This document shows positions 25,519 through 34,202 of a stretch of DNA of 64,000 nt, one piece after another. The notes beneath the pieces were generated by a model, which was not told the origin of the DNA, did no database searches, and saw only the letters and a list, made by a program, of their open reading frames with translations. Source of the DNA: Pseudomonadota bacterium (GTDB lineage Bacteria; Pseudomonadota; Gammaproteobacteria; Steroidobacterales; Steroidobacteraceae); NCBI GenBank assembly GCA_023417315.1, contig JAEZFW010000025.1, positions 18,054 to 82,053 of the forward strand, written 5' to 3'. The position numbers and the translations under genes were made by a program. The first letter of the stretch is position 1; each line of letters begins with the position of its first letter.

Positions 25519-26634
25519 ATGTCATCGCGACCCGCCCTCAAGATCGACTCGGCCGCAGGCTCGAGCTCGTCGCCCGCGTTACCGCCTGCGGCGAACGCAC
25601 CGCGCGTGCGAAGACCGATGTCCTTCGAGCGGATCTACTCCGTGCTCGAAGTCGTCGGTTTGAGCTTCCTGATTCCGATCGTACGGCTGTGCCGCGGTGA
25701 GCAGCCGAAAGAGCAAGTCAAATCGCTGTGGCAGTTGCTCGGCGTCCCGCTCGTCGCCATCGCGCTGTTCTTGTTTGTGTGGAGTCTGGTCGCCTCGCGC
25801 ATCGAGACGAGCTTGGGTCAGATCCCAGGCCCCGCCGCGGTCTGGTCGCAGGCGCAATCGCTTTGGCACGATCACGTGGCCGAACGCGAGAAGGCGGATG
25901 CGTTCTACGAGCGACAACATCAACGCAACGCCGAGCGGCTCGCGATAAACCCGGATGCGGAAGTGAAGATCCGCCAGTACACCGGTAAGCCGACGTACAT
26001 CGATCAGATCGTCACGAGCCTGAAGACCGTCTTCACCGGCTTTCTGCTAGCAACGCTGGTCGCCGTCCCGATCGGGATCTTCTGCGGACTATCGACGACG
26101 ATCAACAACGCGCTCAATCCGCTCATCCAGATCTTCAAGCCGGTGTCGCCGCTTGCCTGGCTGCCGATCGTGACGATGGTCGTGAGCGCGGTGTACGTCG
26201 CCGCCAATCCCATGTTCGAGAAAGCGTTCCTGATCTCGGCGATTACCGTCATGTTGTGCTCGCTCTGGCCCACAGTCATCAACACTGCGGTCGGCGTGAG
26301 CTCGATCGATCGCGATCTCATCAACGTCTCGAAGGTGCTGCAGCTTCCTTGGACGACGAAGCTCGTGAAGCTCGTCATTCCATCCTCGTTGCCGCTCATC
26401 TTCACCGGGATGCGCTTATCGCTCGGGGTGGGTTGGATGGTGCTGATCGCTGCGGAGATGCTGGCGCAAAACCCCGGCCTCGGGAAATTCGTATGGGATG
26501 AGTTCCAGAACGGCAGCTCCGACTCGTTGGCGCGACTCATGGTCGCGGTGTTCACGATCGGATTGATCGGCTTCATGCTCGATCGAGTGATGCTGACGCT
26601 GCAGAGCGTCTTCAGCTTCGGAGCACATCGATGA
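25519..26634 (+). CDS. nrtB: Nitrate ABC transporter permease
   Basis: A 371-residue inner-membrane permease of the BPD-transport family, with segments near residues 75-95, 170-190, 215-240, 250-270, 300-320 and 340-358. The EAA-type loop appears as NVSKVLQLPWTTKLVKLVIP. It has an N-terminal extension of about 150 residues before the core permease, longer than NrtB of cyanobacteria and typical of the proteobacterial form. GGGAG precedes the ATG. Its last codon overlaps the ATPase start (ATGA). Confidence 0.9.
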   Translation: MSSRPALKIDSAAGSSSSPALPPAANAPRVRRPMSFERIYSVLEVVGLSFLIPIVRLCRGEQPKEQVKSLWQLLGVPLVAIALFLFVWSLVASRIETSLGQIPGPAAVWSQAQSLWHDHVAEREKADAFYERQHQRNAERLAINPDAEVKIRQYTGKPTYIDQIVTSLKTVFTGFLLATLVAVPIGIFCGLSTTINNALNPLIQIFKPVSPLAWLPIVTMVVSAVYVAANPMFEKAFLISAITVMLCSLWPTVINTAVGVSSIDRDLINVSKVLQLPWTTKLVKLVIPSSLPLIFTGMRLSLGVGWMVLIAAEMLAQNPGLGKFVWDEFQNGSSDSLARLMVAVFTIGLIGFMLDRVMLTLQSVFSFGAHR

Positions 26635-28355
26635 GCGCCGCGACGATCAGCAGCGCTGCGAGATCGGGCGCGGGACAAGACGCTGCGCTCCTCGAGCTGA
26701 AGCGCGTCAGCAAGCACTACGCCTCAGACATCGGCACAACAGAGGTGCTGAGCGATGTGAACCTGCGCATCGCGGAAGGCGAGTTCGTTGCCATCGTCGG
26801 TTTCTCGGGAAGCGGCAAGACGACACTGATCTCAACGATCGCGGGTCTTGTAACTCCGGATCGCGGCGAGGTGTTGCTCGATGGCCAATCCGTCGTCGGA
26901 GCAGGTCCTGAGCGCGGCGTCGTATTCCAAAGTTACTCCCTCATGCCGTGGCTCAGCGTGTACGGCAACGTGGCGCTGGCAGTCGATGCGGTCTACCCAT
27001 CGTGGTCGCGTGAGCAACGGGACGAGCACACTCGCAAGTACATCGCGATGGTCGGGCTCACGCATGCGACCGGCCGTCGACCTGCGGAGCTTTCGGGCGG
27101 CATGCGTCAGCGTGTCGCGGTCGCGCGCGCACTCGCGATGGATCCGCGCGTGTTGCTGTTGGACGAGCCGCTCTCGGCCCTCGATGCACTCACCCGAGCG
27201 AAACTACAGGATGAGATCGAAGCCATCTGGCGCGAACAACGTAAGACCGTCGTGCTCGTCACGAACGATGTCGATGAAGCGCTTCTGTTGGCGGATCGCA
27301 TCATCCCGTTGAAACCAGGACCGCGCGCCACGCTCGGCCGCGAGTTCAAGGTCACACTGCCGCGACCGCGCGATCGCACGGAGGTGAATCACGATCCGGC
27401 CTATCAGGGCTTGCGCGCAGAGATCACCGAATACCTGATCTCGCTGGGAATGGAACGATCGAGCGCTGCGCAAGAGGAGCTTACGGCGCCGGAGGTTGTG
27501 CCGATCACCGCCACGAAGGCTGCGCGCAAAGCGATGGAGCCGAAGCCGGCCGAGGATGTGAATCGTTTCGTCGAGTTCTATGACGTCACGAAGATCTACC
27601 CGACGCCGGAAGGTCCGCTCACAGTCGTCGACAAATTCAACCTAAACATCCGCAAGGGCGAGTTCATCTCGCTGATCGGACACTCCGGCTGCGGTAAGTC
27701 AACCGTCCTGTCGATGATCGCGGGATTGAATGAGATCAGCGGCGGCAGCATCGTCCTCGATGGACGAGAGATCGTAAGTGCGGGGCCGGATCGTGGCGTC
27801 GTCTTCCAAGCACCGAGCCTGCTGCCTTGGCTCACCGCGAGCGAGAACGTCGCGCTTGGGGTCGATCGTGTTTATCCGCACGCCTTCGATCGCGAGCGCC
27901 TCGACATCGTCGACTACTACTTGGCACGCGTCGGTCTGGCGGATGCCGCAGACAGAAAGGCAAGCGATCTTTCGAATGGCATGAAACAACGAGTCGGCTT
28001 AGCGCGCGCGTTCGCGCTGTCGCCGAAGCTGCTGCTACTCGACGAACCCTTCGGGATGCTGGATGCCCTCACACGATGGGACCTGCAAGAGGTGCTCATG
28101 GACGTGTGGCGTCGCAATCGAGTCACCGCCATCTGCGTCACGCACGACGTCGATGAAGCGATCTTGCTCGCCGATCGCGTCGTGATGATGACGAACGGCC
28201 CGTACGCGAGGATCGGCAACATCATGAGTGTGGACCTGCCGCGCCCGCGCAGCCGCAAGGCCTTGCTCGAGCATCCGAAGTACTACGCCTATCGCGAAGA
28301 GTTGCTCAAGTTCCTCGCCGAGTGCGAGCGCACGCATCAGGCGCATGCCGCTTGA
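26631..28355 (+). CDS. nrtCD: Nitrate ABC transporter ATPase, two fused ATP-binding domains
   Basis: A 574-residue protein with two complete ABC ATPase domains. Walker A sequences are GFSGSGKTTL (about 60-70) and GHSGCGKSTV (about 350-360); signature motifs are LSGGMRQR and LSNGMKQR; Walker B motifs are VLLLDEPLSALD and LLLLDEPFGMLD. Cyanobacteria make NrtC and NrtD as separate chains, with NrtC bearing a sensor domain; here the two ATPases are one chain with no sensor domain. The second signature has Asn in place of Gly, so that site may be less active. Confidence 0.9.
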   Translation: MSAATISSAARSGAGQDAALLELKRVSKHYASDIGTTEVLSDVNLRIAEGEFVAIVGFSGSGKTTLISTIAGLVTPDRGEVLLDGQSVVGAGPERGVVFQSYSLMPWLSVYGNVALAVDAVYPSWSREQRDEHTRKYIAMVGLTHATGRRPAELSGGMRQRVAVARALAMDPRVLLLDEPLSALDALTRAKLQDEIEAIWREQRKTVVLVTNDVDEALLLADRIIPLKPGPRATLGREFKVTLPRPRDRTEVNHDPAYQGLRAEITEYLISLGMERSSAAQEELTAPEVVPITATKAARKAMEPKPAEDVNRFVEFYDVTKIYPTPEGPLTVVDKFNLNIRKGEFISLIGHSGCGKSTVLSMIAGLNEISGGSIVLDGREIVSAGPDRGVVFQAPSLLPWLTASENVALGVDRVYPHAFDRERLDIVDYYLARVGLADAADRKASDLSNGMKQRVGLARAFALSPKLLLLDEPFGMLDALTRWDLQEVLMDVWRRNRVTAICVTHDVDEAILLADRVVMMTNGPYARIGNIMSVDLPRPRSRKALLEHPKYYAYREELLKFLAECERTHQAHAA

Positions 28356-28413
28356 GGCTCAGGAACGTGTGAGCAGTCGTACCGAACAACAATCGATGTC
28401 CTAGGGAGGTCTT

Positions 28414-29658
28414 ATGAATCGTCGGATCACACACTCACTCGCGCTCGCTGTCAGTCTCACTCTCGCAGCAGCCGCAGCACACGCGCAAACGCCCGATAGC
28501 ATGGGGGCGCTTGAAGGCGCGATTTCAGGAACGAAGCTCCTGTTCGATACGCGCATGCGCTACGAAGGCGTCGATCAGGATCCAATGGCCGAGGAGGCGG
28601 AGGCGCTCACGGTGCGTGCTCGCATCGGCTTCGAGACTGGCAAGGCATGGGGAACATCACTCCTGGCCGAAGGCGACCTCGTGTGGCCGCTGCTCACGGA
28701 CTACAACAGCACGACAAACGGCAAAACGCAGTATCCGATCGTGGCCGATCCGGAAGCGTACGAGATCAATCGGCTGCAGCTCACGAACACGTCGCTGCCG
28801 GGGACGACGCTTACCGTCGGGCGGCAACGCATTCTGCTCGATGATCAAAGGTTCGTCGGCAACGTCGGCTGGAGGCAAAACGAGCAGACGTATGACTCCG
28901 TTCGTCTCGTCAACAAGAGCGTCAGGAATCTATCTCTCGATCTCTCGTACGTCACGCAAGTGAATCGAGTGTTCGGCAAAGATTCCGTGCAAGGTCGCTA
29001 TGAGGGCGATAGTGTCCTCGCGAACGTCTCGTATCAGTTCCCGATCGGCAAGCTCACCGGTTTCGGCTACTTGCTCGAGTTCGATCCCATTGCGGCTGTT
29101 CCTGCCGCGGTGCGAGATTCGTCCGAAACTATCGGCGTGCGCTTCGCGGGAGAGAAGCCCGTCGGCAAAGCGAAGATCGCATACGCGGGATCTTACGCTA
29201 CGCAGAACGAGCGCGCTGACAATCCGCTCGAGTTCGATCTCGACTACTACTTGGGCGAAGTGACGGGCACGTTCAGCCGCTACTCGCTCGGCGCGGGACT
29301 TGAAGTGCTCGAAGGCGATGGCGTGAAAGGCTTCACGACGCCGCTCGCCACGTTGCACAAGTTCCAGGGATGGACTGACAAGTTCCTTGCCACACCGCCT
29401 CAAGGCATCGAGGACCGATATCTCAATGCGGGCGTGACCTTCAAGAACGTAGCGACGCTCGAGACCGTTGCGCTCGTTGCGAGCTATCACACGTATGAGG
29501 CCGAGCGCATCTCGATGGACTACGGCGATGAGATCAACGTGCAGCTCCTCGCGAAGCTCGGCAAGTTCAGCGGCATCCTGAAGTATGGCGACTATCGTGC
29601 GGATGAGCTCCTCACCGACACGAAGAAGTATTGGGTGCAGTTCGAATATGTGTGGTGA
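28414..29658 (+). CDS. Outer-membrane porin (alginate-export-like family)
   Basis: A 414-residue barrel protein with a signal peptide (residues 1-25, ending AHA) and a C-terminal aromatic end (WVQFEYVW) typical of barrel assembly. The conserved GRQRILLDDQRFVGNVGWRQ is characteristic of the alginate-export-like porin family. GGGAGG precedes the ATG. Its position at the end of the nrt operon, 58 bp after the ATPase, suggests it admits nitrate or another anion through the outer membrane; that is inference from location. Confidence 0.85.
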   Translation: MNRRITHSLALAVSLTLAAAAAHAQTPDSMGALEGAISGTKLLFDTRMRYEGVDQDPMAEEAEALTVRARIGFETGKAWGTSLLAEGDLVWPLLTDYNSTTNGKTQYPIVADPEAYEINRLQLTNTSLPGTTLTVGRQRILLDDQRFVGNVGWRQNEQTYDSVRLVNKSVRNLSLDLSYVTQVNRVFGKDSVQGRYEGDSVLANVSYQFPIGKLTGFGYLLEFDPIAAVPAAVRDSSETIGVRFAGEKPVGKAKIAYAGSYATQNERADNPLEFDLDYYLGEVTGTFSRYSLGAGLEVLEGDGVKGFTTPLATLHKFQGWTDKFLATPPQGIEDRYLNAGVTFKNVATLETVALVASYHTYEAERISMDYGDEINVQLLAKLGKFSGILKYGDYRADELLTDTKKYWVQFEYVW

Positions 29659-29664
29659 GCGCAT

Positions 29665-29779
29665 GGCCAACTGGCTAACTGGCCAACTGGCATCTCGCCA
29701 GAGAAAACGTGCGCGCAGCGCGCGCACAACTCCATTGTTCCTTCTGGCCAGTTGCCAGTGGCCAGTTGGCCAGTTGGCC
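29665..29779. repeat. GGCCAACT octamer inverted-repeat element with central hairpin
   Basis: Left arm 29665-29690 has three GGCCAACT-type octamers; right arm 29745-29779 has the reverse complement repeated. Near the centre lies a perfect 8-bp stem with a 3-nt loop (GTGCGCGC 29709-29716, GCGCGCAC 29720-29727). The element begins six bases after the porin stop and ends just before the next operon, so it likely ends the nrt transcript. Confidence 0.88.
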
Positions 29780-29794
29780 TTGAAAGACTGAACG

Positions 29795-31771
29795 ATGGTC
29801 GCCGCAATCCAATCCGAAGAGCTCCATCTGGCGCACGATCAGCGGCCGATCGTGATCGTGGGAAGCGGGCCGGTCGGTGTGCGCACAGCTGGCGAGCTGG
29901 AGCGGCGCGGAGCGAGCGCGCCGATCATTCTGTATGGCGCGGAAGCCGAGGAGCCGTATAACCGTGTGCGGCTCTCCTCACTGCTCGCGGGTGAGATTGC
30001 ATGGGCAAGCTGGGCGAACGACACCATGCTCGATCCGCGCAGCAACGTGGAACGTCGTCTTGGGTGCGCAGTCACGATGATCGATCGCGAGGCGCGTACG
30101 ATTCGCGATGCCGAGGGGACCGTTCAACCGTACTCGAAGCTCATCATCGCAACAGGTTCGACGCCACACGTTCCGAACATTCCCGGCACGGATTTGCCTG
30201 GCGTCTATACGTTTCGCGATCTCAAGGACGTGCAGCAGCTCTTTGCACGACGCATGCGCAGCCGTCGCACCGTTGTGTTGGGTGGCGGCTTGCTCGGTCT
30301 CGAAGCTGCACGCGCCATGCGGCGCTTTCATACGCAAGTCATCGTTGTCGAGCATGCGCCTCGGCCCATGCCAAGGCAGCTCGATGATGAAGGTGGGCAA
30401 CGCCTCGCTGCGCATTTGCGGCGCATCGGTATCGACATCGTGCTCGGCGAGGGCACGCGCAGGATCGTAGGCGAACCTCGCGTCTCGGGTGTCGAGCTCA
30501 TGAGTGGAGTCATCATCGAGTGCGATACCGTCGTCATCGCAACCGGCATCCGCCCCAATATCGAGCTCGCGCGCAAAGCAGGCTTGAGCGTCGGCCGCGG
30601 CATCCGCGTCGACGATCAGATGCGCACCTCGGATCCCGCGATCTTCGCCGTCGGTGAGTGTGCAGAGCATCGCGGCCTCGTGTACGGACTCGTCGCGCCA
30701 GGCTACGAACAAGCGGCAGTCGTCGCGACGATCCTGGCGAAAGGCGGCGCGAGCTATCACGGCTCGCTCACGGCAACACGCCTCAAGGTCGTCGGCGTAC
30801 CTGTGTTCAGCATCGGTCGCGTCTCAGATGACGATCTCACGCAGGATGCAAAGCGCTGCACTCATCAGCTCGCAGATCATTACTGCAAAGTGACTGTAGA
30901 GAAGGGGCGCTTGGTGGGCGCAATGGCGATCGGCGAGGCGCCCCAGCTCGGACGTTTGCAAGAGGCCGTCACGCATGCGCGGAAGGTGTGGCCATGGCAG
31001 CTATGGCGCTTTCAGCGCACAGGTCTCCTCTGGACGGAGCGGAAGGCGCAGCACGTACGGCAATGGCCCGACAACGTTGCAGTGTGCAACTGCATGGGCG
31101 TGACGCGCGGAACGCTCGGTAAAGCGATCAGCGGCGGGGCCTGCACGGTAGCTGCTCTCGCAGCGGCGACCGGCGCTTCCACAGTGTGTGGATCGTGTCG
31201 ACCACTGCTTGCGCAACTGTGCGGCACACGTGAGCCGACACCGCCCGCGCGTGCCTGGCGACCTTTGCTCGGCGCGACGGTGGTTGCTGCGGTGATTGCG
31301 ATCCTGCTCTTGCTTCCGATCAGTTTGAACTACGCGTCGTCGGTGCAATCTTCGATCACTTTCGACTTCCTGTGGCGATCGAGCTTCTGGAAGCAGGTGA
31401 CGGGCTATAGCACCGTCGGGTTCACGACGCTCGCACTGTTGATGTCGTTCCGCAAGCGGATCAAGCGCTTCTCATTCGGCGACTTCGCGTACTGGCGCAT
31501 CGTTCACGTCGCGCTTGCAGTCGTCGGGTTGTTTGCGCTCGTCGCTCATACCGGCGGCCGGCTCGGTAGCAATCTGAACTTCCTACTGATGGGCAGCTTC
31601 GTAGCTTTGTTGGTGACTGGCGTTGCTGCTGCGGGCGTGCTCGGACTGCAACACAAGCTGAGCGGCGATTCCGCACGACTGCGCTCGCAGTTTACGTGGG
31701 CACACATCTTGTTGTTCTGGCCCGTGCCGGTGCTGCTCGGGTTTCACATCTTCAAAAGCTATTACTTCTGA
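29795..31771 (+). CDS. NirB-like FAD/NAD(P) oxidoreductase fused to [2Fe-2S] and membrane cytochrome-b-like domain
   Basis: A 658-residue fusion. Residues 10-400 form a two-Rossmann pyridine-nucleotide oxidoreductase like the N-terminus of NirB (VIVGSGPVG; VVLGGGLLGLEAARAM; FAVGECAEHRG). Residues 428-475 are a BFD-like [2Fe-2S] domain with Cys431, 433, 465 and 468. Residues 490-658 have four or five membrane helices with histidines in IVHVAL, LVAHTG, TWAHIL and GFHIF, as in diheme cytochrome b. The sirohaem half of NirB is absent. It should pass electrons from NAD(P)H through FAD and iron-sulfur to the membrane and on to the multihaem cytochrome encoded next. That route is inferred; I do not know a characterised protein with this order. 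Confidence 0.85.
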   Translation: MVAAIQSEELHLAHDQRPIVIVGSGPVGVRTAGELERRGASAPIILYGAEAEEPYNRVRLSSLLAGEIAWASWANDTMLDPRSNVERRLGCAVTMIDREARTIRDAEGTVQPYSKLIIATGSTPHVPNIPGTDLPGVYTFRDLKDVQQLFARRMRSRRTVVLGGGLLGLEAARAMRRFHTQVIVVEHAPRPMPRQLDDEGGQRLAAHLRRIGIDIVLGEGTRRIVGEPRVSGVELMSGVIIECDTVVIATGIRPNIELARKAGLSVGRGIRVDDQMRTSDPAIFAVGECAEHRGLVYGLVAPGYEQAAVVATILAKGGASYHGSLTATRLKVVGVPVFSIGRVSDDDLTQDAKRCTHQLADHYCKVTVEKGRLVGAMAIGEAPQLGRLQEAVTHARKVWPWQLWRFQRTGLLWTERKAQHVRQWPDNVAVCNCMGVTRGTLGKAISGGACTVAALAAATGASTVCGSCRPLLAQLCGTREPTPPARAWRPLLGATVVAAVIAILLLLPISLNYASSVQSSITFDFLWRSSFWKQVTGYSTVGFTTLALLMSFRKRIKRFSFGDFAYWRIVHVALAVVGLFALVAHTGGRLGSNLNFLLMGSFVALLVTGVAAAGVLGLQHKLSGDSARLRSQFTWAHILLFWPVPVLLGFHIFKSYYF

Positions 31772-31780
31772 CGTGACTGG

Positions 31781-33196
31781 ATGACCGAGCAACGTGGACG
31801 AGCAAGTCTTTGGATTCTGTGGGGAGTGTTGAGCTTGATGGCAGCTGGTTATCTCACGGCGGGCATCGTGAAGAAGGAGGACCGCAGCTCGGTGCTCGCG
31901 AGCGCACGTGCCTGGATGCTGCCGGGTCCGACCACGCACGGTCATTACCAGATCGAGCTTGCCTGCGACAGCTGCCACACGAGCTCGTTCACCTCGGCCG
32001 AGGAGCTGCAGGAAGCGTGTGTCGGGTGCCATGGACAGGAGCTCAAGGAAGCCGATGACAAGCATCCGCTCTCGAAGTTCGTCGATCCCCGCAATGCGCC
32101 GCTGCTCGAGCAGATCGACGCAACGATGTGCGTCACCTGTCACGGCGAGCATCGCCCGCGCATGACGAACGCAATGGGGGTTACGTTGCCCGACGATCTC
32201 TGCGTGCATTGCCACAGCACGATCGCGGAGGAGCGGCCGAGTCACGCGGGCATGGGTTTCGAAACTTGTGCATCGGCCGGATGCCACAACTTCCACGACA
32301 ACCGCGCGCTGTACGAAGACTTCTTGTTGCGCCACTTGGATACCGCGAACACGAGCGAGAAGGCGCGCGTAGCGAGTCGCGATTTCCTCGAGATCGCTTC
32401 GATGCTGCCGGAGTATCCGAGCGATCGCTATCCGATCGGCGCGCTCGGCGAATCGCAAGCTGATGCGCCTGCGCATGCGAAAGCGAATGCCGCGGCAATG
32501 AGCGAGTGGCTCGCCTCGAGTCACGCAGCAGCAGGTGTGAACTGTTCGGGCTGCCACCAGAGCGCCGAGTCAGGTACATGGATCGATAGGCCCGATCACA
32601 CTGCGTGCGCAGCCTGCCATGCGCCTGAGGTGAAAGGCTTCACATCGGGTAAGCACGGCATGCGATTCGCGCAGGGCATGTCGCCGATGACGCCAGGGCA
32701 AGCGCGACTGCCGATGTGGCCGCAGGTGAAGGACACACCGCTTACGTGCTCGACATGCCACGGCGCCCACACATTTGACACTGCGAGCGCCGCGACCGAG
32801 TCGTGCCTCGGCTGTCATGCGGATCAACACTCGACGTCCTACAAGCATTCGAAGCACTTCGAGCTCTGGCAGAAGGAGTTGAGCGGCGAGTTACCGGAAG
32901 GCTCTGGCGTGACGTGCGCGACCTGTCACATGCCGCGCATCGAACATCGCGATCCGGAGTTCGATTTGAAGCGCACGCTCGTGCAGCACAACCAGAACGA
33001 CACACTGCGACCCAACGAGAAGATGCTTCGCCCAGTGTGTCTGTCGTGCCACGCGCTGCAATTTTCGATCGATGCGCTCGCCGACGAGGCGTTGATCGAG
33101 CGCAATTTCGCTGGCGCACCAGCGGTGCACATCAGAAGTCTGGAGATGGCGCGGGAACGATTGCGCGAGCACGAGGCGCAGCGGAATCGAGAATGA
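31781..33196 (+). CDS. Membrane-anchored multihaem cytochrome c (11 haem motifs)
   Basis: A 471-residue protein with an N-terminal membrane anchor (about 9-30) and then eleven haem-binding motifs, the first at residues 62-66. Ten are CxxCH (CDSCH, CVGCH, CVTCH, CVHCH, CSGCH, CAACH, CSTCH, CLGCH, CATCH, CLSCH) and one is CX4CH (CASAGCH, residues 163-169). There is no CxxCK, so it is not a canonical NrfA-type nitrite reductase. The late segment SKHFELWQKE followed by CATCHMP recalls the hydroxylamine-oxidoreductase/octahaem superfamily. It is likely a periplasmic redox protein, either an enzyme or an electron wire, fed by the upstream fusion protein. Confidence 0.88.
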   Translation: MTEQRGRASLWILWGVLSLMAAGYLTAGIVKKEDRSSVLASARAWMLPGPTTHGHYQIELACDSCHTSSFTSAEELQEACVGCHGQELKEADDKHPLSKFVDPRNAPLLEQIDATMCVTCHGEHRPRMTNAMGVTLPDDLCVHCHSTIAEERPSHAGMGFETCASAGCHNFHDNRALYEDFLLRHLDTANTSEKARVASRDFLEIASMLPEYPSDRYPIGALGESQADAPAHAKANAAAMSEWLASSHAAAGVNCSGCHQSAESGTWIDRPDHTACAACHAPEVKGFTSGKHGMRFAQGMSPMTPGQARLPMWPQVKDTPLTCSTCHGAHTFDTASAATESCLGCHADQHSTSYKHSKHFELWQKELSGELPEGSGVTCATCHMPRIEHRDPEFDLKRTLVQHNQNDTLRPNEKMLRPVCLSCHALQFSIDALADEALIERNFAGAPAVHIRSLEMARERLREHEAQRNRE

Positions 33197-33241
33197 AACT
33201 GAAGCGCTTGCTGAGAACACATACCACCTGGGAGGAAGGCG

Positions 33242-33820
33242 ATGAAGACGAGACGAACCCCAATGAAGAAACTGGCGATCACCATCGCGGTAGCGGCGAC
33301 AACACTCACGGCGGGCGCGGCGATCGCCGAAGGCGTGAGCTATCAGCGTATGGCCGATGCGCTGCATGCGGTCATGGAGTCGGATCGAACGGTGTACACG
33401 CGCATGGTCGTGAATCGATTGCAGAACGATGAGAAAGTGATCAAGGCAAGCGAGCATTGGAAGGACGAGAAGGCATTGCCGCTTCCTGCACAAATGTTCC
33501 GCTACGGCGCCGAAATGGTCGCCGAGAAGAACGCCGGATTCAGTTACTCGCTCTTATCGCTCTGGCCCGTGAACAAGCAGAACGCCCCGCGCACTGCAGG
33601 CGAGAAAGCGGGCCTGGAGCAGATCGCGAAGAATCCGAAGCAGCCGTACTACACCGAAGAGACGCTCGGCAAGACGAAGTACTTCACGGCGGTGTATGCG
33701 GACCGTGCCGTCTCGCCGGCGTGCGTCACGTGTCACAACGAGCATCGCGACTCGCCGCGAACCGATTTCAAGATCGGCGATGTGATGGGCGGGGTCGTGC
33801 TGCGGATTCCCATGGAGTAG
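33242..33820 (+). CDS. DUF3365 / Tll0287-like haem protein
   Basis: A 192-residue exported protein: signal peptide to about residue 29 (ending AIA), then a mixed alpha/beta domain with AEMVAEKNAGFSYSLLSLWP and a single haem motif CVTCHNEHRDSP near the C-terminus. This matches the DUF3365 family, whose cyanobacterial member Tll0287 is a haem protein proposed to sense redox state. GGAGGAAGG precedes the start. Within this cluster it may take electrons from the multihaem cytochrome or sense the redox state of the periplasm. Confidence 0.85.
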   Translation: MKTRRTPMKKLAITIAVAATTLTAGAAIAEGVSYQRMADALHAVMESDRTVYTRMVVNRLQNDEKVIKASEHWKDEKALPLPAQMFRYGAEMVAEKNAGFSYSLLSLWPVNKQNAPRTAGEKAGLEQIAKNPKQPYYTEETLGKTKYFTAVYADRAVSPACVTCHNEHRDSPRTDFKIGDVMGGVVLRIPME

Positions 33821-33824
33821 GACG

Positions 33825-34202
33825 ATGCGCGGCACAGTCAATCCTAGTCTCGCGATCGCAGCATTGAGTCTCGTGTCGATTGCGCTCGCTCAGGATGAGT
33901 ATCCGCAGTTCGAGGATCCCACGCTGCGTCTCGGGCGCAGCGTGTGGGTGGAGACGTGCCTTGCGTGTCACACGAGCGACTTCGCAGGGGCGCCACAGGT
34001 GACTGACGCTGCTGCGTGGGCGCCTCGTATCGCGCAGGGCAAGGAGGTGCTCTACCAACATGCACTCGCAGGCCTCCAAGGACCGACCGGAACGGAGATG
34101 CCGGCGCGAGGAGGCAATCCCGCGCTCGCGGATGCGCAAGTGAAGGCTGCGGTCGACTACATGATCGCGCTGGTCAAGAATTTTTCGGGAGAGAGAGAAT
34201 GA
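33825..34202 (+). CDS. Small monohaem cytochrome c
   Basis: A 125-residue exported protein with a short signal sequence (to about residue 20), haem motif CLACH at about 44-48 and a likely axial methionine in GTEMPARGGNP. Its helices and spacing are those of the cytochrome c5-like class, which shuttle single electrons in the periplasm. It starts 4 bp after the DUF3365 gene and overlaps the globin start (ATGA), so the three are made from one transcript. Confidence 0.88.
   Translation: MRGTVNPSLAIAALSLVSIALAQDEYPQFEDPTLRLGRSVWVETCLACHTSDFAGAPQVTDAAAWAPRIAQGKEVLYQHALAGLQGPTGTEMPARGGNPALADAQVKAAVDYMIALVKNFSGERE

Noticed and set aside
31781..33196. Cytochrome c nitrite reductase NrfA
   Set aside because: NrfA has a CxxCK catalytic site and usually five haems; here there is none and eleven motifs are present.
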